DNA of 64,000 nucleotides, from positions 277,001 to 341,000 of the forward strand of contig JAJGOT010000438.1 of the NCBI GenBank assembly GCA_022457155.1, read 5' to 3'. The stretch is from Cladopsammia gracilis (Eukaryota > Cnidaria > Anthozoa > Scleractinia > Dendrophylliidae). The notes beneath the pieces were generated by a model, which ran no database searches, was not told where the DNA came from, and worked only from the letters and a program-made list of their open reading frames with translations. Of the stretch, positions 12,101 to 20,147 are shown in pieces. The stretch's first letter is position 1, and each line of letters opens with the position of its first letter. The position numbers and the translations under genes were made by a program.

Positions 12101-12752
12101 ATCTCCGACATGTTTTTTTTAATTTTATGTTAACGTAGCTACTGTCCAAATTTGAGTTAAATGTGAGTTGTAGCTCTTTAAAGTGACCCCATACAAGCCA
12201 AAACTTCACTTAGAGATTATCGCGCGTCGTGGACAATCTTCCGGCGGTCAAAAACGTCATAACGTCCGGTTTTTGGATGAAGGATCATTCTGAAACCTCT
12301 ATTTTGACTCCCAAAACAATTTTCGAAGAAATGGTCGATCTGAAGATACTCTATAATTTCAAGTTGAAGGGCTTTTATGCATGTTTATACCTGAACATCC
12401 TGGCAGGGATAATATCAGGAATGTCTGGCGGAGGGAGATATTGCTATATCAACTATTCCCGTCATATTGAAACTGTGTTTTTATTTCGGTTTTCTAGGGA
12501 CACTCAGCACCAGCTGGAAACAACACCTGTTCCTTCCTGTATCTCAGTTGAAATCCAGGTCAGTTTTCTCTGGCTTTACTGTGGCACCCACAGGATGTTG
12601 GGCGAGAAAGCGGCTAGATATTGAATCGTTGCTTCCGGTTTAATTAACTACGTATCACAACTTTGTGTGTGTTTGTTTCACAGAATCATGGTATTTCTAC
12701 CGAGGTAGAGGAATCAAATGTCAGTGCAACAAAGGAAACAGAAGTGTGGTAA
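1..12752 (+). CDS. Cadherin-domain single-pass membrane protein, 3' half of a spliced gene (gene-level entry)
   Basis: Six exons join in one reading frame: 1-129, 3978-4280, 8766-9667, 11046-11148, 12498-12558 and 12684-12752. Every border has AG/GT. The phases match: a codon split AG|A between cadherin exons, ACG G|AT before the transmembrane exon, AG|G after it, and a whole-codon junction before the last exon. The product has cadherin repeats with the linker motif DVNDNPPVF, a membrane-proximal cysteine-containing domain, one hydrophobic helix followed by KKRGR, and a 43-residue cytoplasmic tail. Cadherins act in Ca2+-dependent cell adhesion or signalling at the surface. The tail is too short to recognise a catenin-binding region, so a protocadherin/Fat-like or orphan cadherin is more likely than a classical one. 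The 5' part lies left of the window. The ortholog is not identified. Confidence 0.85.
1063..1218. mobile_element. Short MITE with TIR TAGATGGTTTTCAC, TA flanks
   Basis: TAGATGGTTTTCAC at the left is mirrored by GTGAAAACCATCTA at the right, each bordered by TA. Inner sequence also folds (TTGGTGTACA against TGTACACCAA). There is no coding capacity. The TA duplication suits a mariner/Tc1-type donor, an inference from flank length only. Confidence 0.7.
1381..3360. mobile_element. 1980-bp TTAA foldback element with arms of about 780 bp
   Basis: Starts GGTGGCTCGAAGTAG and ends CTACTTCGAGCCACC, flanked by TTAA at 1377-1380 and 3361-3364. The left arm (1381-2162) is the reverse complement of the right arm (2580-3360) with few mismatches. 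A 417-bp loop remains. TTAA duplication occurs in piggyBac and Kolobok transposons. No transposase domain is visible. A related element is at 20148-22262, whose ends also read GGnGGCTCG. Confidence 0.85.
2230..2355 (+). CDS. Small basic ORF in the loop of the foldback element
   Basis: ATG at 2230 and TAA at 2353-2355 give 41 residues, beginning MVRTRRQNSKFNRR and continuing DALKKAREKRWIGRPP. It is strongly basic (Lys/Arg-rich) and sits in the only non-palindromic part of the element. It could be the N-terminus of a lost transposase or DNA-binding protein, or chance. No family is recognised. Confidence 0.25.
   Translation: MVRTRRQNSKFNRRDALKKAREKRWIGRPPISDPPEKAGRN
3363..3530. mobile_element. 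Inverted-repeat MITE abutting the foldback element
   Basis: AATAGACCATATTCGT with CCGGTATTGAA at the left mirrors TTCAATACCGG and ACGAACGTGGCCTATT at the right. The arms are about 50 bases. It overlaps the TTAA flank of the preceding element. No ORF of interest is present. Confidence 0.6.
3978..4280 (+). CDS. Cadherin repeat exon, 303 bp, symmetric phase
   Basis: The acceptor TTTTTATTACAG ends at 3977 and the donor GTAAGA starts at 4281. The exon is exactly 101 codons long and begins and ends in the same phase, so gaining or losing it would not shift the frame. In order it encodes VEENV (the conserved Glu near the repeat start), DADYGNNS (DAD-type calcium site), LDRE, QATDGKF and the inter-repeat linker DVNDNPPVF. 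These are the standard calcium-binding positions of an EC repeat. It is a paralogous copy of the first part of the exon at 8766 and of the partial exon at 1-129. Confidence 0.9.
4936..5095. mobile_element. Hairpin MITE, about 160 bp
   Basis: GTAATCGCA and AAAATTAAGGATTAATATC at the left are mirrored by GATATTAATCCTTAATTTT and TGCGATTAC at the right, with TTTCAGAAGCT inside. The arms are close to 70 bases with a short GC-rich loop. Non-coding. Confidence 0.75.
5434..5580. mobile_element. MITE with TIR CTGGGnnCCAGAGG
   Basis: CCCTGGGTGCCAGAGG at the left is mirrored by CCTCTGGTCCCCAGAG at the right. The inner part has a tandem CTCTTCTGTCTCTTATATT motif that also occurs just upstream (about 5410-5430). 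Small ORFs here are artefacts of the pyrimidine-rich repeat. A related TIR is seen at 17991-18055. Confidence 0.6.
5613..5755. repeat. Inverted and direct short repeats (ACGCTTATTTGTAAAC family)
   Basis: ACGCTTATTTGTAAAC and GTTTATTATTTTGTAAAC appear in tandem at the left and in inverted orientation at the right (GTTTACAAATAAGCGT, GTTTACAAAATAATAAGC). The stretch can fold into alternative hairpins. Non-coding. Confidence 0.55.
6463..7475. repeat. Dispersed repeat family R, copy 1
   Basis: Runs from a GGCCGAAGGCC-containing head (CCCCATACTCATAGAACC) to the tail CTATCTATATATATT. A second copy is split around the foldback at 19665-20143 and 22267-23222, and parts recur near 59600-60570 (GTCGCGTAATACTGTTTTTG). 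The ORFs here are not conserved between copies. No transposase or RT domain is visible, so the family is unclassified. Confidence 0.6.
7944..7963. repeat. Poly-C tract (20 C)
   Basis: An uninterrupted run of 20 C residues in an otherwise AT-rich intron. Such runs are often miscounted in assemblies. Confidence 0.9.
8010..8310. repeat. Dispersed repeat with internal inverted repeat
   Basis: The segment from TTATAATTCAACACATTGAT to the GATGGCGGTAAATTTCGC motif recurs at 30365-30475. Within it GTTTCTTGGTGTTGCGGA (8169) is mirrored by TCCGCAACACCAAGAAAC (8278). The 72-codon ORF over it is probably chance. Confidence 0.5.
8347..8460. mobile_element. Hairpin MITE, 114 bp
   Basis: AACTATTATAGCG at the left pairs with CGCTATAATAGTT at the right. 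The inner arms GATATCGCCTAATT and AATTAGGCGATATT continue the stem, and the loop holds GCCGAC/GTCGGC. It lies in the intron just before the large cadherin exon. Confidence 0.75.
8766..9667 (+). CDS. Cadherin exon: two EC repeats plus membrane-proximal region
   Basis: The acceptor TTGATTACAG ends at 8765 and the donor ACGG|GTAAGT follows 9667. It encodes about 301 residues. The first repeat (about residues 1-100) has VKEKV, DADYGNNS, LDRE and the linker DVNDFPPVF. The second (about 101-200) has a GERIIQVLATDKDSG segment, a LDYN motif and RASDNGSP. The last third (about 201-300) looks like a divergent, calcium-site-poor repeat with three or more cysteines (VCSDL, GAVCNITV, HVCFVYL). It ends in a Thr/Pro-rich stalk (KTTPSTEQPT) leading to the membrane exon. 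Several NxS/T sequons fit an extracellular location. The first repeat duplicates the 303-bp exon upstream, but here it is fused to unique sequence. Confidence 0.9.
9745..10419. mobile_element. Non-autonomous hAT-like element, 675 bp
   Basis: Starts CAGGGGCGGATCCA and ends TGGAGCCGCCCCTG, giving TIRs of about 14 bases. CTAAA flanks both ends (9740-9744 and 10420-10424). The CAGGGGCGG terminus is typical of hAT families, and a 5-bp duplication is known for some lineages. The interior has a CT-rich tract and no transposase. It sits in the intron before the transmembrane exon. Confidence 0.7.
11046..11148 (+). CDS. Transmembrane exon of the cadherin gene
   Basis: The acceptor ATTCTCAG ends at 11045 and the donor CAG|GTAAGT starts at 11149. 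Joined to the previous exon it reads DGFPDEGKYSL. A hydrophobic stretch of about 22 residues follows, rich in Ile, Leu, Val and Ala (ITIAAVLFLLLVILTIWY), then the positively charged stop-transfer MKKRGR. This gives a type I topology with cadherin repeats outside. The exon lies just left of the tandem duplication and has no second copy in the window. Confidence 0.88.
11225..11272. repeat. TTTA-type low-complexity tract
   Basis: Imperfect (TTTA)n/(TTAT)n run in the intron after the transmembrane exon. Confidence 0.85.
11287..11424. mobile_element. Hairpin MITE, arms about 55 bp
   Basis: TATATGTTGTCGGTCAAAAT with TTCCTTGGTTCAAAATTTAC at the left mirrors GTAAATTTTGAACCAAGG and ATTTTGACCCACAACATATA at the right, around a loop of about 30 bases. 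Non-coding. Confidence 0.75.
12498..12558 (+). CDS. Cytoplasmic tail exon 1, copy A
   Basis: The acceptor GGTTTTCTAG ends at 12497 and the donor CAG|GTCAGT starts at 12559. It completes an Arg codon (AG|G) and adds 20 residues, DTQHQLETTPVPSCISVEIQ. A homologous, divergent exon lies at 23560-23626 in copy B. The A version lacks the basic start (FRRYR) seen in B. No known signalling motif is recognised. Confidence 0.75.
12684..12752 (+). CDS. Cytoplasmic tail terminal exon, copy A
   Basis: The acceptor TTTGTTTCACAG ends at 12683. It encodes 22 residues starting NHGISTEVEESN and ending ETEVW, then TAA at 12750-12752. The exon is conserved in copy B at 23752-23817, which supports it as real coding sequence. 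About 600 bases of AT-rich sequence follow with no further ORF and are probably the 3' UTR. No polyadenylation site was assigned. Confidence 0.75.
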   Translation, partial: NHGISTEVEESNVSATKETEVW

Positions 12753-13211
12753 TTGTTCAGTCGATATTTGATAACATTTGTATTGTAGTTACAATCGAGA
12801 GGAACACCTAAACCATGTTGCAGATCGGACAACATAAAATCAAGTTTAAAAAAATATCATGTAATCTTTCAATTTTCTCGAAAAGTCATTATTTAGGAAA
12901 CTTTTGTTTTGCAAGTTCGCGGTGTAATTTTAGTCGACGGTCTTTTCCCTGTTAACTGAACTTTAAAAAAAGGTTGTGTCTTAAGAAACTGTGGTACTGC
13001 GTCGGTGGGGGAGCGACATTTTGTAAGGATACATTTTTGGGTATTTTCTTATATTCGCTTGATTCGCTTTTCGCTTAAACGTTTATTCATTTTATTTACT
13101 CTTCGAAGGAAGATTTATCACCTTCGTATTTCATAATTATCCGCTATTTAATCATTTTCATAATTTTGTTTATTATTCGCTTAAAGTAGTTAGACGTTTT
13201 CCATGCCAGTG

Positions 13212-14309
13212 TAGAAACCGCGCGAAGATACGAAATTTCTCTTCGAGTGTTGAAAAGTTAAATATTTTTCAACACGAAAAGAGAAATTTCGTATCTTCAA
13301 GCGGCCATGTAATGTTCTGTTTATTATATAAACACCAATGAAATCAAACCATTTCACTTTAATATTTTTTTGTAGTCCTAAAGTAGATCAACGTGTAAGA
13401 ACTAAAAAATGGAAGAAGTACACGGCCTTTATTTAAATGCGTGAACGAAATACATATTCCTTTCTTTTACAATGTAATAAAGGGTTATTCTAAAATAATG
13501 GCCCATAGAATTTTAGATTTCGGAAAAAAGCCAGCTGATAAGCAACAATATTTTTAGACATCAAATTGAAGACTAATAGTTGCTCTCTATTTATGTCGAA
13601 TGTAAGAGAAAGAGCGAGGAAAACGTCCAATGCCAAAAATTAAGGAGCTCACAAAAACAAAGCACTTTATAAGATGTAATAACAAATATTAGAAACAAAA
13701 GTAAGTGTAAAGGTTTCTCAAAGTCATTTCTTAGCTCAGACTTGCTGTTCAACTCACTGTTCACAAGTTCATGATCAATTTTCTTGGCGGCTTCCACCGT
13801 CTGACTCAACGCTTGATAAGATTCCTCTGAGAGAAGACGGCTCATATTGTTCACCTTTCTTCGTCCTAGCTGCAATAATGAACTCACTGAGGTATACATT
13901 CAGCTCCTTCGGTGGGATTTTCTCTTATTCTCTCTCTTCTTTCCGAACCTCGCGAAAGTTTAGAACAATGTTGAGGTCATACATGGTCTTTTTCTTCGTA
14001 TTTTCGTTCTCTTGTTGAGCAATAAGCTTGTCAACATCATCTTCGGACACATCAATAAATCTGCATTTAGAATTATCGTCGATTAAATCGAGAATATTTA
14101 GATTCCAGTTAGGTTCGTCCGCCATTCTGAAATTGTGTCGAGACTACTTTGACAAAGGCGCCGTTGCGAAAGGCGCGATTTATTATGTAACCATAGCAAC
14201 GGTGATCTTTTCACGTGTGAAGATAACATGTTATTCTTGAAGATATGATGTTTACGCGCGAAAGCTCACCTGGTATTTCATTGGTGTTTATATAATAAAG
14301 AACATTATC
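13212..14309 (-). mobile_element. Insertion in copy A carrying a Crypton-like gene remnant
   Basis: Copy B runs directly from TGTAGAAACGG to ATCAATCACAGCC (25190-25222), while copy A has about 1.1 kb between the same anchors. The insert begins with a hairpin (13217-13303, stem GAAGATACGAAATTTCTCTT). It then has subterminal inverted repeats: TATTATATAAACACCAATGA near 13325 and TCATTGGTGTTTATATAATA near 14279. The remnant gene on the minus strand is described separately. Exact ends are uncertain. Confidence 0.6.
13805..14125 (-). pseudogene. Crypton-like (DUF3504-type) recombinase, N-terminal remnant
   Basis: ATG at 14125 (minus) opens a frame beginning MADEPNWNLNILDLID. It meets one TAA (13925-13927) and continues in the same frame for exactly 40 codons: IPPKELNVYLSEF, then RTKKG, YEPSSLRGILSS. 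From general knowledge of the family, an ELNxYLSEF...RTKKGxxYEPxSLRG pattern marks the N-terminal region of DUF3504/Crypton-type tyrosine-recombinase-like proteins common in cnidarian genomes. The catalytic part with the Arg and Tyr residues is missing, because the homology ends near 13805. The downstream ORF (13591-13804) is unrelated low-quality sequence. This is a dead copy. Confidence 0.6.
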
Positions 14310-14323
14310 AATCATAGCCTTAA

Positions 14324-15043
14324 GGTTACAGTGTACCTTCAGATCGAAAATTTATTGAAAATTTTTTTTTGGCTTTAAAATAAAGTTTACAGAATGAACT
14401 TTCATCCAAAAAAAAAAGTATCGAAAAATAGTGAAAATTGACGGAGAAATGACGGTATAACTTTTGTGGGCGGAGTTTGTTTATTAAGCGATATGTTTTT
14501 TTAAGCGCCGTTTTCTCAAAGTTAATTTTTCGCTTGTTGGGGACACTTTAAACAGCTACAACTCAAAGGGAATTTGTTCGATTTTACTTAAATTTGGACA
14601 GAAGCTAGGCTAACATATAATCAACAAAAACGTGTCGGCGAATTTCTTAATTCCGAAAACTTTTTCGTCAAGAGGCATTTCCGTGCGATCATTCCAATTT
14701 TTTTTCTCCCCTTTTCGAAAATATTCTGTAACTTTTCACTGCAATTGAATATGGAAAATCGCCGACACGTTTTTTTAGCGCTTCGTGTCCGGAAACCCGA
14801 GAACAAATCAAATTAGCAAAATATAATAATCGCTTTGAGTTATAGCGTTTTAAAGCTGATTCGGACGTTCGAATTTAGACGTCGTAAAAAATTCGACAAT
14901 TCATTTTATTACCAAATGGTTTCCATATTTAGATAGCCAGCTCTATAAGCTTTAATTTGATATCTGGGTTTAGGTATATTAAGTGTAATCGTAAGACGCT
15001 AGAGCTGTTATACTGGAGACACCCCCGAAGGTACACTGTAACC
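14324..15043. mobile_element. 720-bp TTAA element with proven empty site
   Basis: Starts GGTTACAGTGTACCTTC and ends GAAGGTACACTGTAACC, flanked by TTAA at 14320-14323 and 15044-15047. Copy B has a single TTAA at the same place (25224-25227, GCCTTAAGGCAATCG). This is a direct empty-site comparison. The interior resembles, in reverse, the sequence around 11800-12170. No transposase is encoded, so this is a piggyBac- or Kolobok-type non-autonomous element. Confidence 0.85.
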
Positions 15044-15282
15044 TTAAGGCAATCGTCCTTTGGACGAGTAGAGGATTCCGTTGATGCCATCTTCGTTCCA
15101 ACTGGGTCAACATCTAAAATTCATATGGAACAGTGTGTGTGCGAATGACGTCACAAACTTACCGGCGTCCATGATGGAGGACTTTTGGAGGACTGACGTA
15201 ATCAAAATGGTGACTGAAACAACATAACTTGGGCCTCCGATGCTGCCAAATATTCTAAAATCTCGAAGGCCTCATTCAGAAA

Positions 15283-15540
15283 CCTCCTGTGAGTATTCTG
15301 TCTTTGTTTGAAAATGCCAAGCGCTTCGAAAAATTAATTTGGTTTTGTAGTTGACGAATTCTCCGAGCTTGTGCATACTACAAATCGCTATGTTCTCGAC
15401 ACTCAAATTTTCTAGTGTCGAGAACACAGCGACTGATTTTATAGTATGCACAAGCTCGGAGAATTCGTCAACTACAAAACCAAATTAATTTTTCGAAGCG
15501 CTTGGCATTTCTAAACAAAGATAGAATACTCTTAGGAGCT
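15283..15540. repeat. Palindrome, arms about 125 bp
   Basis: The left arm (about 15283-15410) reads through GTAGTTGACGAATTCTCCG to TGTTCTCGACACT. The right arm (about 15417-15540) is its reverse complement. A related block with the same words (GTTGACGAAATATCCAAG, TGTTCTCGACACTT) lies at 29640-30110. The minus-strand ORF over the right arm is a by-product. Confidence 0.75.
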
Positions 15541-15842
15541 TTAAATGAAGCTTTTCGTGAAAATTCTGTGAGAATTTCTGAGGCATTTTTGAAGACCCTT
15601 TGAACTCTTTGAAGATCGTGCCCGGCTGCCGGGTTCACGCTACTAATCGCTGAAGGTTTTCCACTAGTTCCAACCCAAATTTCCTGAAAATCAACCGTAC
15701 CTTTTGCTTTCCAACCGAAAATACCGGTTTTCTTGGCTAAATAGTAAACACCCGGGGAACAAGTTCCCCATAGAAACCACTTCGAAACAAAATTTCGTAC
15801 AGACAAATTGCAACGTGCAATCAAGGAACCGACAAACCAGCT

Positions 15843-16110
15843 AAAGGCTGGTTCTCATATAATCGTCCCGGTCGTCCCGGTCGTCCGAGTCGTTTCAAAA
15901 GGTGCACGGACGACCGGGACGATTATATGAGAACACTTCTGAAACGACCCGAGACGATCGCAAACGACCCGGACGACTGGGGCGATCGCGGTCGCTTGGA
16001 TAGGAGTGTGTTCTATCCGGACGATTGGGACGATCGTGAATAGTCGGGGACGATCATATGAGAACTACTCTCAGGCGACCGGGACGACTGAGGCGATCGA
16101 AGCGACCCAA
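15843..16110. mobile_element. Inverted-repeat element rich in CGACCGGGACGAT motifs
   Basis: GGTTCTCATATAATCGTCCC at 15848 is mirrored by GGGACGATTATATGAGAAC at about 15916-15934 and again, with changes, at about 16047-16065 (GGACGATCATATGAGAAC). In between, CGACCGGGACGA-type words recur at least eight times with variations. Non-coding, present only in copy A. Confidence 0.6.
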
Positions 16111-17240
16111 ATCTACCCCAGAATGTAGTATTCTACGATTTGTCGCGACCATGAAAATGATTCCATTTTATGAGAAATATTGTTGACGTAAAACCGATTT
16201 TATAAGTGTGGCTGATTTTCTACTCTGTGATAATGTTTTCAAGGTTTAAAAAAATCGGGCCGGCAAATCGAATACGGCCCTAATTATCGAAAGAAAAGAG
16301 TTTTTGGGATTTAAATTAGCACAGATGACAAAAAAGCACTGTACATTAGCTACGTTTTCGATTTTAATTCACAACGTTAAAGGAAACGCGAGTTATGATT
16401 TCAAAAGCGCGCGCACTGCCCGCTCTCCAGAAGGTAAACACAGGGAAAACCCAACAAAGTGGTCCTCCAACATGGCGGACGGTAATTCATGGGTCACGTG
16501 AGCGCACACACTCTATACAACTGTAAACAAACAGCCTAAATTGACCTTTGTGGTCTGAATTGATTGTTTCTCTTTTCGGTTTTCTACGCTTGCAGTTTTA
16601 AGGTTATATACTTATGGTACTGGAATAGTAACATATATCACGAATTGTTCTAGTGCGCTTAGATAAATTAGCTATTCGCGGGGACAAGGATTCTGTATCG
16701 AAAAATAAGTGGCAAATTGTTTATACGAAATTCAGGTTCCCTACCTAACGCGTGGGTGTGCAAACATATGAATCGACAAAAAAGCCATTATTAAAGAGAG
16801 TCACATAACTTAGTCCGGAGAAACAATATAAAATCCTAGTTTACGAGATTTTGAAATTGCAATTTTGTAATATAATAACAAACAACTTTTCTAAGCTTTC
16901 TATGAGTCACTACAACTACGCTCAAGAAAAGCGTCTATGACTCTAATCAGCCTGAAAGTCAAACCAAAGATAACGAAAAGGGGGAAGGGGTAAAGCGGAG
17001 GAGAAAAAAAGATCAACAATACCCATGTTTGTTTAATAATCCGGACTTTAGACAGATAAAAAATGAAGAACAACGTACACTCTCAGACACATGAACAGAA
17101 CAGCACGGATTTACATTAATCAACTATATTTAATTTAAAGATGGTGGCACTTAACAGTCATAAGACAGAAAAACCTGTTATCCTTGGATCTCATTTAATT
17201 GAATCTTGAATTTAATTTAGTGCAATATACCTTAACCCCT

Positions 17241-19300
17241 ATATACCTAGCCGAGTTCGAGGTCCGTACCGTAATTATATCTCTATGTGACACAGGTTGT
17301 TTGCACAAACTTTATTTCAATATACAGAAAGGATCTAATGAAAAATTACATAAATTAACTTTCAGAAACTAAATGAAAATACACACGAGGTTTGATATAC
17401 AAAGCATATGTAGCTGGCCTAAACTAGAAACAGGAGACATGAAGGCTGCTCTGAATCCGATAATAGGCTAAAGACAATAAAATGCTACAGCTCAAAAGCC
17501 CTCGTATTGTCATGAAGACACTGAACAAATTATAAATAAACCTAAGACTTAAATAACAATGAAAGTAATCCTTAATCAACCGAGCGACAAAAACAACAAA
17601 ATATGCTCACCCTGGCGGCCAATCATTCAGGAAAGCTAAAATAGATATAAACTGTGTGAGCTAAATGAAAATTACAGGCTAGTTGAAGCCATAACGATGA
17701 AAGAAAACAACAACTGAAGCAAATAGTGCACACTCGTGACACGAGGTCACGGCCACAGAGAAATAGAAAACGACGTGCAATTCTACCAAAGATGCTAAAT
17801 ATCTCCAATAAACTTGAGCTCCGAAAAGAATAATAAGTAAACTAAACGATTCTGTAAAGATTAAGAAACGATGGGCAAAACTTCGATAAAAAAGCGAGAT
17901 AAATCAGACAAATCAACCGAATGCTCGAAAGATCGTGCAGACACGCCACCTCCTCGCCTTATGCGCATGCGTGGCCTTGTGGGCCAGAGGGCATTCTCGT
18001 CCCCAGAGCTCCACGTTTTTTTTTAAACGAAACGAAGGCTCTGGGGACGAGAATGGCCAGATGGCGCTCATGTGTGCGTAAACTACGCCCTGTCACACCG
18101 AAATCTGAGATAAAGGAAAACCTTTCAAGTCAAAAGATGGACGGCTTCATTTGACTGACGTACGTCACAAGAAAGCAAAGAGCAAATTTTATTGGCTTTC
18201 AAAAATAGTGTGATCGGTCCTCGATTCGGCATGAACTTGCGTGGCTCTTGAATAAAAACTATAAACGAATTAATTTATTCTTCCATGTGTTCGATAGGAT
18301 TACGGAAACCTGACACAAGGTAGTTTTCTTTGATAAAAATTCTTAGTTACTGGCGAAGACAAGTGAGGAAAAGAAGAATGAAAACGCCGCCACAAAATCG
18401 CCAAAACAAACGTGTTTGTCAAACTGGAAAATGTGGCAGTGGCAGCATTTCGGTCTACAGCGGTGAACGGAGAAACTCCCAAACTTCAAAAAGAATACTG
18501 AAAATATCTCCTCATCAAATACTGCAAGCTGTTTTTGGCTTCTCGTTGTGCTTTAGTGGCTTCATGCCAAACTTTTTGCATGGATGAGTTTGAATTTCAA
18601 TCGCACCTGACAAATTTTCAGCGTGAGCAGCAGCAAGAGCTGAGCGTATTTGCGAATACGCAAAAATTGTTTTCGGGGAATCCACTGCAAGGACAAAAAT
18701 TTCGCTGAGGAATCAAGGTACACTTTCAGCGTAATTCTGTAGCCTCAAGTTTGTTCTTCGTAGAGCCACTGCCACAAACGATAACTCTGAACTAGACAAG
18801 AACGTGATCAAACTAAGCTAGCTTATATGATATAGTTTACCGATGGAAGCCGCTTCAAGTTGTTTTGCAGCTTTATGTTTTTCATAGAGAAGTTTTCTTA
18901 CAAAGAAAGGTACTCTTTTTTCAATGATGAATTAAATTGTTTAAGTTAAACGAATTTGCCAAGTTACTCGAGTTTTTACAACTTACAGCCTAAAAGCTAA
19001 ATACCAAAACAATAAGCATGTAAGCTTTATACTGAAGAAAATTGTCAATGCTTTTTGATTCGCGGCTAATCAGTTTTTTGCTAAAGTTATAGCTAATTTC
19101 ATCGAAGTGAGTTTGTGTAACCTGATATGTTAACCCATTTAGCTCCATACGTTTTCTCTGGATAATTTTTAATGTAGAAAACAACTTTTGTTAGCGGATA
19201 CTAGACCTATGCGGGACTCTCAAATTTTGCGGTCCGTACTGTAAATTACGGACCGGAAAATTGACTAATCATAGCGCGCGTACTAACTAAGAGATATAGT
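17241..19300. other. Unclassified 2-kb insertion in copy B
   Basis: Copy A is continuous across this point (11780-11800), so this block is an insertion or a deletion in A. Near its ends are GTCCGTACCGTAATTATA (17260) and GGTCCGTACTGTAAATTACG (19230), which are partly inverted. It includes the hairpin at 17991-18055. Several ORFs of 60-85 codons show no recognisable domain. No gene is called. Confidence 0.4.
17991..18055. repeat. 65-bp hairpin, CATTCTCGTCCCCAGAG stem
   Basis: GCATTCTCGTCCCCAGAGC and GCTCTGGGGACGAGAATG are reverse complements separated by a T-rich loop. This resembles the TIR of the MITE at 5434-5580. Confidence 0.75.
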
Positions 19301-20147
19301 AAATAGAATTAAAGCTTATATAGCTGTATATCGAAATATACCATTCATTTTTTAATAGATGAATTGTCGAATTTTTTGCTAGGTAGCTACATCTCGAAGT
19401 GATTATTATATTTTGCTAGTTTGATTTGTTCTAGGATTTCTGGATCCGCAGCGCTAGAAAAACCTGTCTACGTTTTCCCATATTTAATTTACAGAACATT
19501 TTCGAAATAGGGCGAAAAAAAACTAAGAAATCCGCAAAAATGGCTCTAAAGGAAAAAGTTTTCAGAAATTATTAAATCCCCGATATGTTTTTTATTTTTA
19601 TTTTATGTTAACGTAGCTACTGTCCAAATTTGAGTTGCATGGAATAAATTCCCTTTCAGTTATAGTGGAGCTCTGCGGGCCGAAGGCCCGCTCGGAGCCC
19701 CATACTCATAGAACCCATGCCCGTCATTTTCCATGAATGTTTCGCAGGCGGCGTCTGTTACATGTGTGTCCGAGCGTCGCGCAAGGCTAGCTCGCGGGCG
19801 CGTATGACGTCGCAAAACATGCGCGAATGACGCCACACAACATCCGGGATCTTAGCAATCTTGAAACCAAAGCGAGCCTTTGTATTCGCGCGGCTACACA
19901 GCCGAATGTCACGTCAGCTGTACGCTCAACACTCTTGTTGAGTTTGGTTAACCGTTGAGTTTAGCCGAGAAAACCATTTGCAAAGTTGTTTTTCCCGGCA
20001 TTTATCCGCGGTTTGCTACTCAAGACAGGTTTCACATTTTTCAAACAGTGGTCAAGACCGCATTTGAGGCTGCGTAACTCTGCAAGTCAAGCGTTTTTGG
20101 GGAAATATAGAGCTAAGTGCTTATTTTTAAACCTGATTTCGTCTTAA

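Larger units (their letters stand above)
11460..16757 (+). repeat. Tandem duplicon, copy A (3' end of cadherin gene and flank)
   Basis: The stretch from the CTACAACTACGCTC motif near 11464 to the CCTAACGCGTGGGTG motif near 16750 can be followed piecewise in copy B. Matching anchors are 11464/16914 (CTACAACTACGCTC), 11820/19345 (ATGAATTGTCGAATT), 12180/23232, 13178/25147 (TTCGCTTAAAGTAG), 14312/25216, 16530/25312 and 16745/26090. Copy A carries insertions at about 13212-14309, 14324-15043 and 15140-16500 that copy B lacks. Confidence 0.75.
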
